Source of the DNA: Saprospiraceae bacterium
GTDB taxonomy: Bacteria > Bacteroidota > Bacteroidia > Chitinophagales > Saprospiraceae
DNA: 64,000 bases
Direction of reading: 5' to 3'
Assembly: GCA_016719855.1 (NCBI GenBank)
Contig: JADJYH010000005.1
Span: 1-64,000 of the forward strand
The notes beneath the pieces are model-generated. The model worked only from the letters and a program-made list of their open reading frames with translations. It ran no database searches and was not told the DNA's origin. Position numbers and translations under genes: made by a program. Positions 39,043 to 47,765 of the stretch are shown piece by piece (position 1 is the stretch's first letter; each line of letters starts with the position of its first letter).

Positions 39043-39179
39043 GATGATTCACAGCGTTGAATTTTCATACGTCTATTTTGTTATGGGGCCATGCATGGGT
39101 TAGTACTGAGATTTCTGCGGTAGCCACCAACTCGTTTATAGGCGCAACTACGACTCCAATTTCGTGCTCTTACAAACAC

Positions 39180-39527
39180 CTACGCCCCCACCAAATCCCC
39201 TTTATTTGCCTTCATCCAATTCTGAATAAGGTATTTCGTCAGTGGCTGCAACTGCTCACTTGGGAAGCTGGCAGGTAGGTCTTTCAATATTTCGGAAAGT
39301 GCGTCCTTGAGGAGCAGGCCGGGCTTTTGTGCGGTGAGCCTTTCCATTTTGGCCTTGCAAAGCCGTTTTTGTTCAGCGAGATCTTTGGCCGGGAATAGGT
39401 TCTTGCTCTTGTTTTTCAACAAAAAGCCAATCATTTCATGTTGTTCCCGGTAGGCTGGTTCACCGAGTGCCGCTTCGAGTGTTCTCGATGGTTGGTTGGC
39501 TGTACTATTTTCTGACGAAGGCTTCAT
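39180..39527 (-). CDS. Small protein of unknown family, second gene of DUF6934 pair
   Basis: Clean 115-residue frame: an unstructured Ser/Asn-rich start, then LEAALGEPAYREQHEMIGF, KDLAEQKRLCKAKMERLTA, LLLKDALSEILKDLPASF and PLTKYLIQNWMKANKGD. All-helical and mildly basic, with no signal peptide. It follows the DUF6934 gene by about 22 bases on the same strand, so it is probably co-transcribed. No family was recognised; size and position would suit a partner or antidote, but nothing in the sequence shows that. Confidence 0.55.
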   Translation of the reverse strand: MKPSSENSTANQPSRTLEAALGEPAYREQHEMIGFLLKNKSKNLFPAKDLAEQKRLCKAKMERLTAQKPGLLLKDALSEILKDLPASFPSEQLQPLTKYLIQNWMKANKGDLVGA

Positions 39528-39549
39528 TCAAAATGATTTTAAGTCAAAG

Positions 39550-39986
39550 TTAGCGGATTCTGGGTTCAACTTCAAAAGCGTCGTAAATTTTGTCGGGGTT
39601 ATAAGTTTCTTTTCGGTCGGCAATCCAACCAACTACGTTGAAATCTGGCGATATTTCATGCCAGCGTTTTTGGAAAATCAAGTTGTAGAGATTTCTTCTG
39701 CGATGGTCAACAGGCTGAATGAAATGATTTGGTTCGGATGCGTGGTGAAAAATTCATAAGTCGCTTTTGCTACTGTTGACATGACCTTCCGTAAATCCCG
39801 GTTGTTGGAGATGATGCCATCGTGGACTGCACCCTCATAATAATCCCCAAAACCGAGATTCCAGACATTTCCTTCTTTCGGTGTGAAAAGGATGACTTTG
39901 GTAATGTCCCCCTTTTCGCCCTTGCTAATAAACCAGAAAACGGTGGCGTCCTCGAATTCATGCAGTTGGTAAGTTTCCTCAAGCAT
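39550..39986 (-). CDS. DUF6934 family protein, frameshifted once
   Basis: About 146 residues from MLEETYQLHEFEDATVFWF. Typical blocks: FISKGEKGDITKVILFTP, VWNLGFGDYYEGAVHDGII, SNNRDLRKVMSTVAKATYEF, and after a slip near 39690 RRRNLYNLIFQKRWHEISP with FNVVGWIADRKETYNPDKIY. The YN.IF.K.W.EI...FNV pattern is the family's C-terminal hallmark. Unknown function; members are scattered and often paired with another small gene, as here. Confidence 0.65.
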
Positions 39987-40063
39987 TGGTCATAGTTTTG
40001 TTGATTTCCAATTAATCTTATCGCCTCTGTTTTACCCCAATATCTCAATTTCTAATTTCCAAC

Positions 40064-41452
40064 CTACCCCGCCACCCATCGCATCAGCCCCGCACAAAAC
40101 ATCCCCCCATACGTCCCAATCGCATAGCCCAGCACTGCCAGCAGCACGCCCACGGGGGCCAGTGCCGGGTTGAAGGCGCTCGCCACCACGGGCGCAGAGG
40201 CTGCCCCGCCGATATTGGCCTGTGAGCCAACGGCGAGGAAGAAGAATGGTGCCCGTATCAACTTCGCCACCCCGAACATGACCAGCCCGTGTACCGCCAT
40301 CCAGATGATGCCAACGGCGAAGAGGCCCATGTTTTCGGCGATTTTCAGCAGGTTCATCTGCATCCCGATGCTGGCCACTAGCAGGTAGATGAACACGCTT
40401 CCCCAACGGCTGGCGCCCACGCCTTCCAGTTTTTTGACGGGGGTGAACGACAGCACGATGCCGATCACCGTGGAAAAAAGCACAATCCAAAAGAACGGTT
40501 TGATGAGCGCATCGAGGCGGAGGGAGACCATCGTTTCCTTGTGGGCGTTCATCAGGTCAATGAAATTGGTGGCCAGCCAATGCGACAGCGCCACGCCAGC
40601 AAAGGTGACGCCCATAATCATCACCATGTCCCGTGTGCCGGGCACCCGCTCGATGCTGGCCCGGTAGGCGGCCACTTTTTCCTGCAAGGCGTCAATGCCG
40701 GAGGTGTCCGCCTTCAGCCATTTGTCAATGCGCTGGGTGATGCTCGCCCCGTAGAGCAGGAAGCCCATCCAGAAATTGGCGACGATGACATCCACCACGA
40801 CCATTGTGCCGAACAGCGTGTTGTCCACTTCGTAAATCTGCTTGAGCGCCATCTGGTTCGGCCCGCCGCCAATCCAACTGCCAGCGATGCAGGAGAGGCC
40901 CTTCCACACTTCGCCCCGGTCGGCGGGGATGAAGCCGTCTGGGAACAGGTTGTACACCGTCCACAACGCTATCGGCCCACCCAGCACCACTCCCAGTGTG
41001 CCCGTCAGGAACATGATGAGCGCCTTTGGACCCAGCCCGATGATGCCCTTCAAATCGAGGCTGAGGCAGAACAGCAGCAGGCTGGCGGGTAGGAAGTAGT
41101 TGGTGGCCACACTGTAAGCAGCGGCTTCTTTTTTGAAGCCTTCATAAACATCGGGGGCTATCTGGTTGGCCTCCAACCAACCGGTCATTTTCTCAAAGCT
41201 GAGGCTGGTCGGTGGGTTGTGGCCGAGTTGGCGCAGGGCATCGAGCAGCCCGTTGTCGTACCATTCCGGTGCGATGAGGCCGAGTGGCCAGTTGAGAAGC
41301 GCCGGAAGAAAGTAGCAGAGTAGCAGCCCCGGCACGAAACGGTAGAACTTCGTCCAGAATGGCGTTTTCAGTCCTTCGGTATAAAAAACCAGCGCCAGCA
41401 CAGCGGCGAGCAGCCCAAAAATGATGGCGTTGTTGGTGAATAAAGGTTCCAT
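40064..41452 (-). CDS. DUF819 family integral membrane protein
   Basis: Intact 462-residue frame from MEPLFTNNAIIFGLLAAVL. About a dozen hydrophobic helices: FVPGLLLCYFLPALLNWPL, FLPASLLLFCLSLDLKG, GPKALIMFLTGTLGVVLGG, CIAGSWIGGGPNQMA, MVVVDVIVANFWMGFLLYG, FFWIVLFSTVIGIVLSF, VFIYLLVASIGMQMN and GVLLAVLGYAIGTYGGMF. The paired G-S-W-I-G-G-G-P-N and GSQANIGGAASAPVV segments are family signatures and resemble the discontinuous helices of sodium-coupled transporters. Substrate unknown. Divergent from the deaminase at 41571. Confidence 0.85.
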   Translation of the reverse strand: MEPLFTNNAIIFGLLAAVLALVFYTEGLKTPFWTKFYRFVPGLLLCYFLPALLNWPLGLIAPEWYDNGLLDALRQLGHNPPTSLSFEKMTGWLEANQIAPDVYEGFKKEAAAYSVATNYFLPASLLLFCLSLDLKGIIGLGPKALIMFLTGTLGVVLGGPIALWTVYNLFPDGFIPADRGEVWKGLSCIAGSWIGGGPNQMALKQIYEVDNTLFGTMVVVDVIVANFWMGFLLYGASITQRIDKWLKADTSGIDALQEKVAAYRASIERVPGTRDMVMIMGVTFAGVALSHWLATNFIDLMNAHKETMVSLRLDALIKPFFWIVLFSTVIGIVLSFTPVKKLEGVGASRWGSVFIYLLVASIGMQMNLLKIAENMGLFAVGIIWMAVHGLVMFGVAKLIRAPFFFLAVGSQANIGGAASAPVVASAFNPALAPVGVLLAVLGYAIGTYGGMFCAGLMRWVAG

Positions 41453-41532
41453 TTCAATGAGAGGATGAATGAATGAGTTAATGAGTGAATCGGGGTGTGG
41501 GGCGCTAAAGTAGGGTTTTGTTCCAAATCGCC

Positions 41533-41540
41533 TAATTTTG
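41533..41540 (+). promoter_or_regulatory. -7 promoter element of the guanine deaminase gene
   Basis: TAATTTTG is an exact match to the Bacteroidota TAnnTTTG element and lies 30 bases upstream of the ATG at 41571. A TTTG at 41517-41520 is present but only 12 bases away, closer than the usual 17-23, so the -33 element is not convincing. Confidence 0.5.
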
Positions 41541-41570
41541 GCACAAGCTGTGGCCCTCAACAATCCAACC

Positions 41571-42050
41571 ATGCAACAATTCGACAATAAATATTTCATG
41601 CAAGCCGCCATCCAACTCGCCTTCGAGGGGATGCGCAGTGGACAGGGCGGCCCCTTCGGGGCGGTGGTGGTGAAGAACGGTGAAATCATCGGGCGGGGCA
41701 ACAACCGGGTGGCACTCACGCTTGACCCAACGGCCCACGCTGAGGTCGTCGCCATTCGGGATGCCTGCCAGCACTTGGGGCATTTCCAGTTGGAGGATTG
41801 TGTGCTCTACACCTCCTGCGAGCCTTGCCCGATGTGCCTCGGCGCCATTTATTGGGCGAGGCCCAAGGCGTTCTACTTCGCCTGCACCAAGGCCGATGCG
41901 GCGGCCATTGACTTCGACGACCAGTTCATTTACGATGAGCTGAAATTGCCTTTTGCGGAGCGAAAAATACCCGCATTTCCGCTGCTTCGGGAGGAGGGCC
42001 TGAAGGCGTTTGAGGAGTGGCGAGGGATGGCGGATAAATTTGTTTATTGA
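41571..42050 (+). CDS. guaD: Guanine deaminase / nucleoside deaminase
   Basis: Intact 159-residue frame from MQQFDNKYFMQAAIQLAF. Zinc site: DPTAHAEVVAI and CEPCPMCLGAIYWARPKAF (HAE plus PCxxC). The segments GGPFGAVVVKNGEIIGRG, LYTSCEPCPMC, FDDQFIYDELKLPF and EEWRGMADKFVY match the Bacillus GuaD type closely, including the long C-terminal swapped tail, more than TadA. It converts guanine to xanthine in purine salvage. The neighbour IMP dehydrogenase (1.5 kb on) handles the same pathway. The ORF is open to an earlier ATG at 41538, but the promoter position and family length favour 41571. Confidence 0.85.
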   Translation: MQQFDNKYFMQAAIQLAFEGMRSGQGGPFGAVVVKNGEIIGRGNNRVALTLDPTAHAEVVAIRDACQHLGHFQLEDCVLYTSCEPCPMCLGAIYWARPKAFYFACTKADAAAIDFDDQFIYDELKLPFAERKIPAFPLLREEGLKAFEEWRGMADKFVY

Positions 42051-42062
42051 TGTAGAAGGATA

Positions 42063-43322
42063 TTAGACTTGGGGTTTTTTGGGTTTTGCTACCGCTTTCC
42101 TGCTTTCCTTTTTCACCTCACTTACGGGAGCATCGGCATCAATGATGGTTTTGGTTTTTGCTCTGCTCCTTTTCCTTTCATTTGTAAGTTCTTGTTTTTG
42201 TTCCTCAATTTTCTGGTCTTCCTGTCGCTTCATCCTTTCCCTCAAATTCTGCACAATATGGAACTCGCTGAGGAACACCGAGGCGATGACCCGAATCACC
42301 ATGTACGTCGGAATGGCCATGACCATGCCCATAACCCCGCCTATTTTTGCACCAACCAGCACGACGAAGAAAATTTCGAGCGGGTGCGTCTTCAGGGTGC
42401 TGGAAAAAATATAGGGCTGGGTAAAGTTGTTGTCAATCAGCTGAGCACCGAAGAAAACTGCGATTACCTTAAAAAGCATCGGCATGGTCTGGTCGTAGAA
42501 ATCGTGGTCGAGGTTGGAGGAGATGGTGAAGACGACCCCAAAAGCCATTCCGATGATGGGGCCTATGTAGGGAATGATGTTCATCAATCCAGCGAAAATG
42601 CCGATGAGCAGTGCATTTTTTACCCCAAGGGCCCAAAGTGCCAACGTGACCATGACCGAAAAGCACAGCATTTGCAACATTAGTCCACGAAAGTAGAGGT
42701 GGAGGTTTTTGGCAATGTCCGACAGGGCACGTTTCACCTGTTCGTCATATTGGCTGGGCATCAGCGAGGACAAAAAATTGACGAAAATCCCTTGTTCTTG
42801 AAGGAAAAAGAAGCTGATAAATGCCACCGCTCCGATGGTGACGCCGATGTTGCCCGCTGCCGAAAAGAAGGAGGTGACGTAAGTTTTAATGGTCGCAGGT
42901 TCAAATGAGTTGGAAAGGCTCTGCTGCAATTGCTCCTCGAGGGGAATGGTGGCATTCACGAGGCCATAGCTCGACAATTGTGCCTGCAGGTTGGCCAAGG
43001 GCTGCTCCAAAGCCTTGGCCAGGGCAGCAAAGTCCACATTGGCAATGTTGTTCACCTGTTCGATAATGGAGGGCACGAAGATGGTGACCATGAGGGCAAG
43101 GCTCAGGAAAAAGGTGATCAACGTCAATGCTGCGGCCAGGTTGGGCCCTACTTGAAATTTCCAGATTCTGATTTTCTTGAAAAAACGCATCGGTGGCTGT
43201 CCCAGCATGGCCACTATCCAGGCTATCACAGCGAACATGACTATGTCCGATAAATACCAAAACAGGGCGGCCATCAAAACCAGGCTGACGAGGAGTGCAA
43301 TGGTACGGTTGGTGATTTTCAT
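42063..43322 (-). CDS. AI-2E family transporter (PerM/YdiK-type membrane protein)
   Basis: Intact 419-residue frame from MKITNRTIALLVSLVLMAAL. Eight hydrophobic helices: LFWYLSDIVMFAVIAWIVA, LITFFLSLALMVTIFVPS, GAVAFISFFFLQEQG, LMLQMLCFSVMVTLALWALG, LIGIFAGLMNIIPYIGPIIG, FKVIAVFFGAQLIDNNF and FFVVLVGAKIGGVMGMVMAI. The NIIPYIGPIIG and QPYIFSSTLKTHPLEIF blocks are family hallmarks. The long Lys/Arg/Glu-rich tail (QKIEEQKQELTNERKR to KPKKPQV) is an unusual cytoplasmic extension. Substrate uncertain. The gene is convergent with the deaminase and divergent from guaB. Confidence 0.85.
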   Translation of the reverse strand: MKITNRTIALLVSLVLMAALFWYLSDIVMFAVIAWIVAMLGQPPMRFFKKIRIWKFQVGPNLAAALTLITFFLSLALMVTIFVPSIIEQVNNIANVDFAALAKALEQPLANLQAQLSSYGLVNATIPLEEQLQQSLSNSFEPATIKTYVTSFFSAAGNIGVTIGAVAFISFFFLQEQGIFVNFLSSLMPSQYDEQVKRALSDIAKNLHLYFRGLMLQMLCFSVMVTLALWALGVKNALLIGIFAGLMNIIPYIGPIIGMAFGVVFTISSNLDHDFYDQTMPMLFKVIAVFFGAQLIDNNFTQPYIFSSTLKTHPLEIFFVVLVGAKIGGVMGMVMAIPTYMVIRVIASVFLSEFHIVQNLRERMKRQEDQKIEEQKQELTNERKRSRAKTKTIIDADAPVSEVKKESRKAVAKPKKPQV

Positions 43323-43488
43323 TTTGGAAAAGTTGTGCTTGATTGCTAGGATTGTTTGAAGGTTAAAATTGTCGGAATTATTGGGATTGATGAGGCGCCA
43401 ACAGCAATTGAACAATCCCATCAATCAAGCAATTCCAAGAATTTGGGAACAAATCTAAAATCCATAATCCTCAACCAACCAAAAATTT

Positions 43489-43496
43489 TACCTTTG
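43489..43496 (+). promoter_or_regulatory. -7 promoter element immediately before guaB
   Basis: TACCTTTG is an exact TAnnTTTG match ending only 3 bases before the ATG at 43500. If used, transcription would begin at or next to the start codon, giving a leaderless message. No TTTG -33 element lies at the expected place in the AT-rich upstream DNA. Confidence 0.45.
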
Positions 43497-43499
43497 CAC

Positions 43500-44851
43500 A
43501 TGGAAAACGTAAAAAAAGCGCACAACAAATTCTTGGGCGAAGCCCTCACCTTCGACGACGTTCTGCTCGTCCCCACCTACTCCGAAGTTCTTCCCCGTGA
43601 AGTTGATATTTCTTCGCAATTCACCACCGGCATCCGGTTGCAGGTACCCATGGTCTCCTCCGCTATGGACACGGTGACGGAGGAAAGGCTCGCCATCGGC
43701 ATCGCACGACAGGGTGGCATCGGCATCATCCACAAGAACATGAGCATCGAAGCAGCAAGCCGAACAGGTGCGCCGGGTGAAGCGCTCCGAGAGCGGCATG
43801 ATACTCGACCCCGTTACCTTGCACGGCGAGGCAACCGTTGGCGATGCCCTCCAGATGATGCGCCACCACCGTATCGGCGGCATACCCATCATTGACAAAA
43901 AAGGCAAGCTCGTCGGCATACTGACCAACCGTGACCTCCGCTTTGAAAAGGACTTCACCCGACTCGTAAAGGACGTGATGACGACCCGCAACCTCATCAC
44001 CGCCCCGGTCGGCACCGATTTGGAGAAGGCAAAGGACATCCTCCAGCAGTTCTGGCGTCACCGCCGACATGATGGAGCGGGTGGCCGCCCTCGTGCACGT
44101 CAGCGTGGATGCCATCTGCATTGATACCGCTCACGGCCATTCCAAGGGCGTGCTTGATGCCGTGAAATTGGTCAAGAAAACCTATCCGAACCTCCAAGTG
44201 GTCGGTGGGAACGTGGCCTCCGGCGAAGGTGCCAAGGCCCTCGCAAAAGCGGGTGTTGATGGCGTGAAAGTAGGCGTTGGCCCAGGCAGCATCTGCACCA
44301 CCCGCATCGTGGCGGGCGTTGGCGTTCCGCAATTGACCGCCATCCACGAATCGGCAATGGCGCTGAAAGGCTCCGGCATACCCATCATCGGCGATGGCGG
44401 CATCCGCTACTCCGGCGACATCGTGAAGGCATTGGCCGCAGGCGCCAGCACCATCATGGCCGGCGGCCTGTTCGCTGGCGTGGAGGAAGCGCCCGGCGAA
44501 ACGGTGCTTTACGAAGGCCGAAAGTTTAAGGTCTATCGGGGCATGGGTTCGCTCGGTGCGATGGACCAAGGCTCCAAGGACCGCTACTTCCAGGACGTAG
44601 AGGACGATATCAAGAAGCTCGTACCGGAGGGCATCGAGGGACGGGTATCCTTCAAAGGCACGGTGGAGGAGGTGATGGTGCAGTACATCGGCGGCTTGAG
44701 GGCTGGCATGGGCTACTGCGGCGCTGCCACCGTGGAGGACTTGCAGGAAAATGCTCGCTTCGTGAAAATATCCGCCTCCGGCATGAAGGAGAGCCACCCG
44801 CACAATGTTTTCATCACCAAAGAAGCACCGAATTATAGCAGCAGAATGTGA
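43500..44851 (+). CDS. guaB: IMP dehydrogenase, frameshifted and lacking much of the second CBS domain
   Basis: Catalyses the NAD-dependent step from IMP to XMP in guanine nucleotide synthesis. Readable parts: GEALTFDDVLLVPTYSEVLP, VPMVSSAMDTVTEERLAI, first CBS domain (MMRHHRIGGIPIIDKKGKLV), the catalytic Cys loop GVGPGSICTTRIVAGVG, GDGGIRYSGDIVKALAAG, flap GMGSLGAMDQGSKDRYF, and C-terminus HPHNVFITKEAPNYSSRM. Two features are odd. First, a one-base slip at about 43755. Second, at about 44050 the sequence jumps from DILQQ straight to GVTADMMERVAAL, omitting roughly 50 residues that normally form the rest of the second CBS domain and the strand before the barrel. Length about 450 residues compared with the usual 490. 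An assembly deletion is likely since the gene is normally essential. Confidence 0.9.
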
Positions 44852-44919
44852 GGTATGAGGTATGAGGTATGGAGGTATGAGATTATCGATGCCCTTCATA
44901 CCTCATACCTCATACCTCA
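44849..44919. terminator. Perfect 23-bp inverted repeat made of GAGGTAT heptamers, after guaB
   Basis: Left arm 44849-44871 consists of three overlapping tgaggta units; the right arm 44897-44919 is its exact complement. The loop repeats ggaggtatgag once more. It begins at the guaB stop codon and ends 11 bases before the next gene on the same strand, so it could terminate or attenuate transcription between them. The tandem composition suggests a simple-sequence element rather than an ordinary terminator; no U-tract follows. Confidence 0.6.
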
Positions 44920-44930
44920 CCTCTCCCTGC

Positions 44931-45640
44931 ATGAAGCTTTCCATCGTCATTCCCGCCTACAACGAGGCACGCACCATTCACTTGATTTTGGATAAAATCA
45001 AGGCGGTGGCCTTATGCAAGGCATTGAAAAAGAGGTGGTTATCGTCAACGACTGCTCAACAGATGGTACGGAGGAGGCCATTTTGAAGTATAAAAATGCG
45101 AACCCACAGTTCCCCATTTTTTATGTAAAACACGAAGTGAACAAGGGCAAGGGCGCAGCCCTGCACACGGGCATCCGCTACGCCACCGGCGATTTCGTCA
45201 TCATCCAAGACGCCGACCTGGAGTACGACCCACGAGAGTACAACCTACTGCTCCAGCCCATGCTCGAAGGCATGGCGGACGTGGTCTTTGGCAGCCGCTT
45301 CATGGGCGGCAACCCCCACCGCATCCTGTTCTTTTGGCACAGCATCGGCAATAAGGTGCTCACGACCCTCTCCAACGCCTTCACCAACCTGAACCTGACG
45401 GACATGGAAACCTGCTACAAACTTTTCCGAAGGGACATCATTCAATCACTCGACTTACGGGAAAACCGCTTCGGCTTCGAGCCGGAGGTAACGGCGAAAA
45501 TCGCCCGTGTGCCGGGCGTCCGCATTTACGAAGTGGGCATTTCGTACTACGGGCGCACGTATGCGGAGGGCAAAAAAATTAGTTGGGTGGATGGTGTTCG
45601 TGCGATTTACTGCATCGTGAAATACAACTTGTTCAGCTAG
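44931..45640 (+). CDS. Family 2 glycosyltransferase (dolichyl-phosphate-mannose-synthase-like), frameshifted once
   Basis: About 236 residues: MKLSIVIPAYNEARTIHLIL, then after a slip near 45020 KEVVIVNDCSTDGTEEAI, HEVNKGKGAALHTGIRYATG, FVIIQDADLEYDPREYN (DXD-like metal site), VVFGSRFMGGNPHRILFF, DMETCYKLFRRDIIQSL and GISYYGRTYAEGKKISW with DGVRAIYCIVKY. This is the DPM1/GtrB-like group that puts a sugar on a polyprenyl phosphate; no C-terminal membrane helices, so peripheral. Its last bases overlap the stop of the convergent MBL gene by 8. Confidence 0.88.
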
Positions 45641-46499
45641 GTTTTTCCTGAAATCTAACCCCCTCCCCATTCCGCAGCACTTTATAAGCCTGCTTTTTCT
45701 TCTTCGCTTCCTTTTCAAAAACCAGCACATCTGCCGTATTAAACTCAAACATATCGTAGTGGCAGGGCACGACGTACTGCGCCCCGATGGCCTTGCCCAG
45801 CTCGGCGGCCTCCTTGCAATTGAGGTTGCCAGCCACGCCCCGCTTGGGGTCTCGCCCGTTGATGGGCAGGAAGGCCACGTCCACCTCGCAGTGGTGGAGC
45901 AGCGGAACCATTTCATCGTGCAGCACCGTGTCGCCACTATGGTAAATGGTGAAGCCGCCGAACTGTACCACGTAGCCGAGGTAGCGGCAGCGGCCGTGCT
46001 CGTCTTTGTCAATCTTTTCGTGGGCGGCTGGTATGGCGGTGAATTTAAAGCCTTGAATATCAACAACTTGGGGAGGGTTAATACCAATAGGCCAAGCCGG
46101 GTCGCATTGGATTCGCTCCGCAACAAAGGCCCGGTTCGCCTCGGGAATGAGCATTTTCAGGTTGGGGTTGGCCTTCATCAATGGCATGAGCGTCTCGGCG
46201 TCGAGGTGGTCGGTGTGGTTGTGGCTGGAGGTCACCACGTCAATAAAATCGAGGCGGGCGGGGTCAACGACCAGCTCCGTCATGCGAACATGGGGCTTGT
46301 CGGTGGCGGCGTATTTTTTGGTCAACGAGTCGGAGAGGTAAGGGTCGAGGAGCAAGTGCTTGCCTGCCCATTTTATCAAAAACCCGCTTTGGCCGAGCCA
46401 CCAACAGGCGAAGGAGTGTTCGTCGGTGGCCGTGTTGCGGATTTCGGTGAGGAGGGTGTCGTCTTTTTGGAAGGGAGTAAGCATGGGCGAAATTTTCAT
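45633..46499 (-). CDS. Metallo-beta-lactamase-fold hydrolase (UlaG-like lactonase group)
   Basis: Intact, about 288 residues. Metal motif SSHNHTDHLDAETLM (HxHxDH), then IPAAHEKIDKDEHGRC, YHSGDTVLHDEMVPLL, FLPINGRDPKRGVAGN and VPCHYDMFEFNT give the remaining ligands. The layout WWLGQSGFLIKWAGKHLLLD with PYLSDSLTKKY is that of the L-ascorbate-6-phosphate lactonase (UlaG) group. The upstream MetE-like gene ends about 15 bases before it, so they share a transcript. Actual substrate unknown; the sugar-related neighbours fit a lactonase role. Confidence 0.8.
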   Translation of the reverse strand: MKISPMLTPFQKDDTLLTEIRNTATDEHSFACWWLGQSGFLIKWAGKHLLLDPYLSDSLTKKYAATDKPHVRMTELVVDPARLDFIDVVTSSHNHTDHLDAETLMPLMKANPNLKMLIPEANRAFVAERIQCDPAWPIGINPPQVVDIQGFKFTAIPAAHEKIDKDEHGRCRYLGYVVQFGGFTIYHSGDTVLHDEMVPLLHHCEVDVAFLPINGRDPKRGVAGNLNCKEAAELGKAIGAQYVVPCHYDMFEFNTADVLVFEKEAKKKKQAYKVLRNGEGVRFQEKPS

Positions 46500-46513
46500 A
46501 ATTTGGGATACAT

Positions 46514-47541
46514 TCAGGGGGGGGACTCACATTTTCCCTCACCCGCTTCGCCCCTTCCACCATGTTCCGCAACTTCTGCTTTGCCGCCCATCGCGCCGTC
46601 TGGCTGAGGCCGCAGTCGGGTGCCACGGACAGCCGTTCGGCAGGCACGTATTTCAGGCAAAGTTGGATGCGCTCCACGATGTCCTCCACCGTTTCGATGT
46701 AGTAGCTCTTCACGTCCACGATGCCCACCGCCACGTGCATGTGCTTCGCAAACTCGGCCAGCAGTTCCACCTCGGCGAACTCCCGGTTGGCCATTTCGAT
46801 ATGCACCTCGTCCACTTTCATGTCGAGGAAGTCGGGCAGCATGGGCGCTACCATCCGCTTGCCGACGGGGTGGCCCTTGTAGTTGCCGAAGCAAAGGTGG
46901 GTGCTCAGGAAGCACTTGCCCACCACAGGCTCTACCGTCCGGTTGAAGATTTCCACGAAGCGGCGGGTGTTTTCCTTGTGGGCATAGCAGCTCATGCTCG
47001 GCTCGTCCACGGTGATTTCCTTGCAGCCAGCGGCCACGAGCGCCACCAGTTCCCGCTGCACCATCGGCAACAGCGCCTCGGTGATGGCGTAGCGGTCGGG
47101 GTAGTCGGCATTGGGCGTGAGGCGGCCACTGAGGGTATAAGGCCCCGGCACACTGGCCTTCAGCACTGGCACGGCTGGCGCAAGACGTTGCAAACGCTTG
47201 AATTCCTCCACCACGCCAAGGCCACGGGGCGCACGGAGTTCCCCGGTGATGGCGTGCTTGCCCCGCTGGTCGTGTGCGGGCGGGCCCCAACGGCGTGGCA
47301 CGTCGGCATGGGACGAGATGCCCTCGATATGGCCATAGAATGAGAGGTTAAAGTCCAGTCGGGTCTGCTCGCCGTCGGTGATGACGTCCAGCCCGGCGCT
47401 CACTTGGTCGTGGATGGCGGCGATGACGGCGTCCTCGATGATTTCCTCGAAATCGGCCCTGCCAAATTTGTCCAGATTTTGCGAAGCGAACTCCAACCAG
47501 GAGGGGAAGGGGTAGGAGCCGATGACAGTGGTTCGTATCAT
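46514..47541 (-). CDS. MetE C-terminal-domain-like methyltransferase (cobalamin-independent methionine synthase family)
   Basis: About 342 residues from MIRTTVIGSYPFPSWLEFA, one catalytic barrel only (full MetE has about 750). Landmarks: IGSYPFP, GLDVITDGEQTRLDFNLSF, LKASVPGPYTLSG, KEITVDEPSMSCYAHK (EP..), FLSTHLCFGNY (H..C zinc-site pattern), EVHIEMANREFAE, GIVDVKSYYIETVEDI and APDCGLSQTARWAAKQKL (DCG). Such short proteins methylate small thiols or use other donors. An 8-base C run at the end makes the reading pass the stop; restoring 9 C gives a stop at about 46514. Confidence 0.8.
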
Positions 47542-47614
47542 TTGCGAAGCATCTAAGAGTTAAAAAATACAGTGCTTTACACCTGTTTGTCGCCCCGCTT
47601 TGTGCCTTTTTGTC

Positions 47615-47688
47615 ATTGCGCAGCAACCCGTCCACGTCGTAAGGGAAGCCACGTTTGCCCGCCTAACGTGGACGGGTTGCTGCGCAAT
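47615..47688. repeat. Perfect 23-bp inverted repeat upstream of the MetE-like gene
   Basis: attgcgcagcaacccgtcca (plus cgt) at 47615-47637 pairs exactly with 47666-47688 around a 28-base loop; the flanks (gtc on one side, tac on the other) extend it imperfectly. It lies in the 225-base gap between the SIS gene and the MetE-like gene, both on the minus strand. It may terminate the SIS transcript or be a dispersed repeat. Confidence 0.75.
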
Positions 47689-47765
47689 TACAAAAGCGAC
47701 AACTACGAGCGGCGTGTTCCGTGACGCAAAGCGGTGGCGTATATTTTTTTGCGGAGCAAATAAAG

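Noticed and set aside
40032..40490. Minus-strand frame of 152 codons overlapping the DUF819 gene
   Set aside because: Alternative frame of the same strand; the DUF819 frame has intact membrane helices and signatures.
43997..44899. Minus-strand frame of 300 codons
   Set aside because: Shadow of guaB; the real IMP dehydrogenase motifs are on the plus strand.
44849..44919. GAGGTAT units as a CRISPR or direct-repeat array
   Set aside because: Only 7-base units, no spacers, and the second half is the complement of the first: a hairpin.
46360..47343. Plus-strand frame of 327 codons
   Set aside because: Shadow of the MetE-like gene; His/Val/Gly-rich antisense composition.
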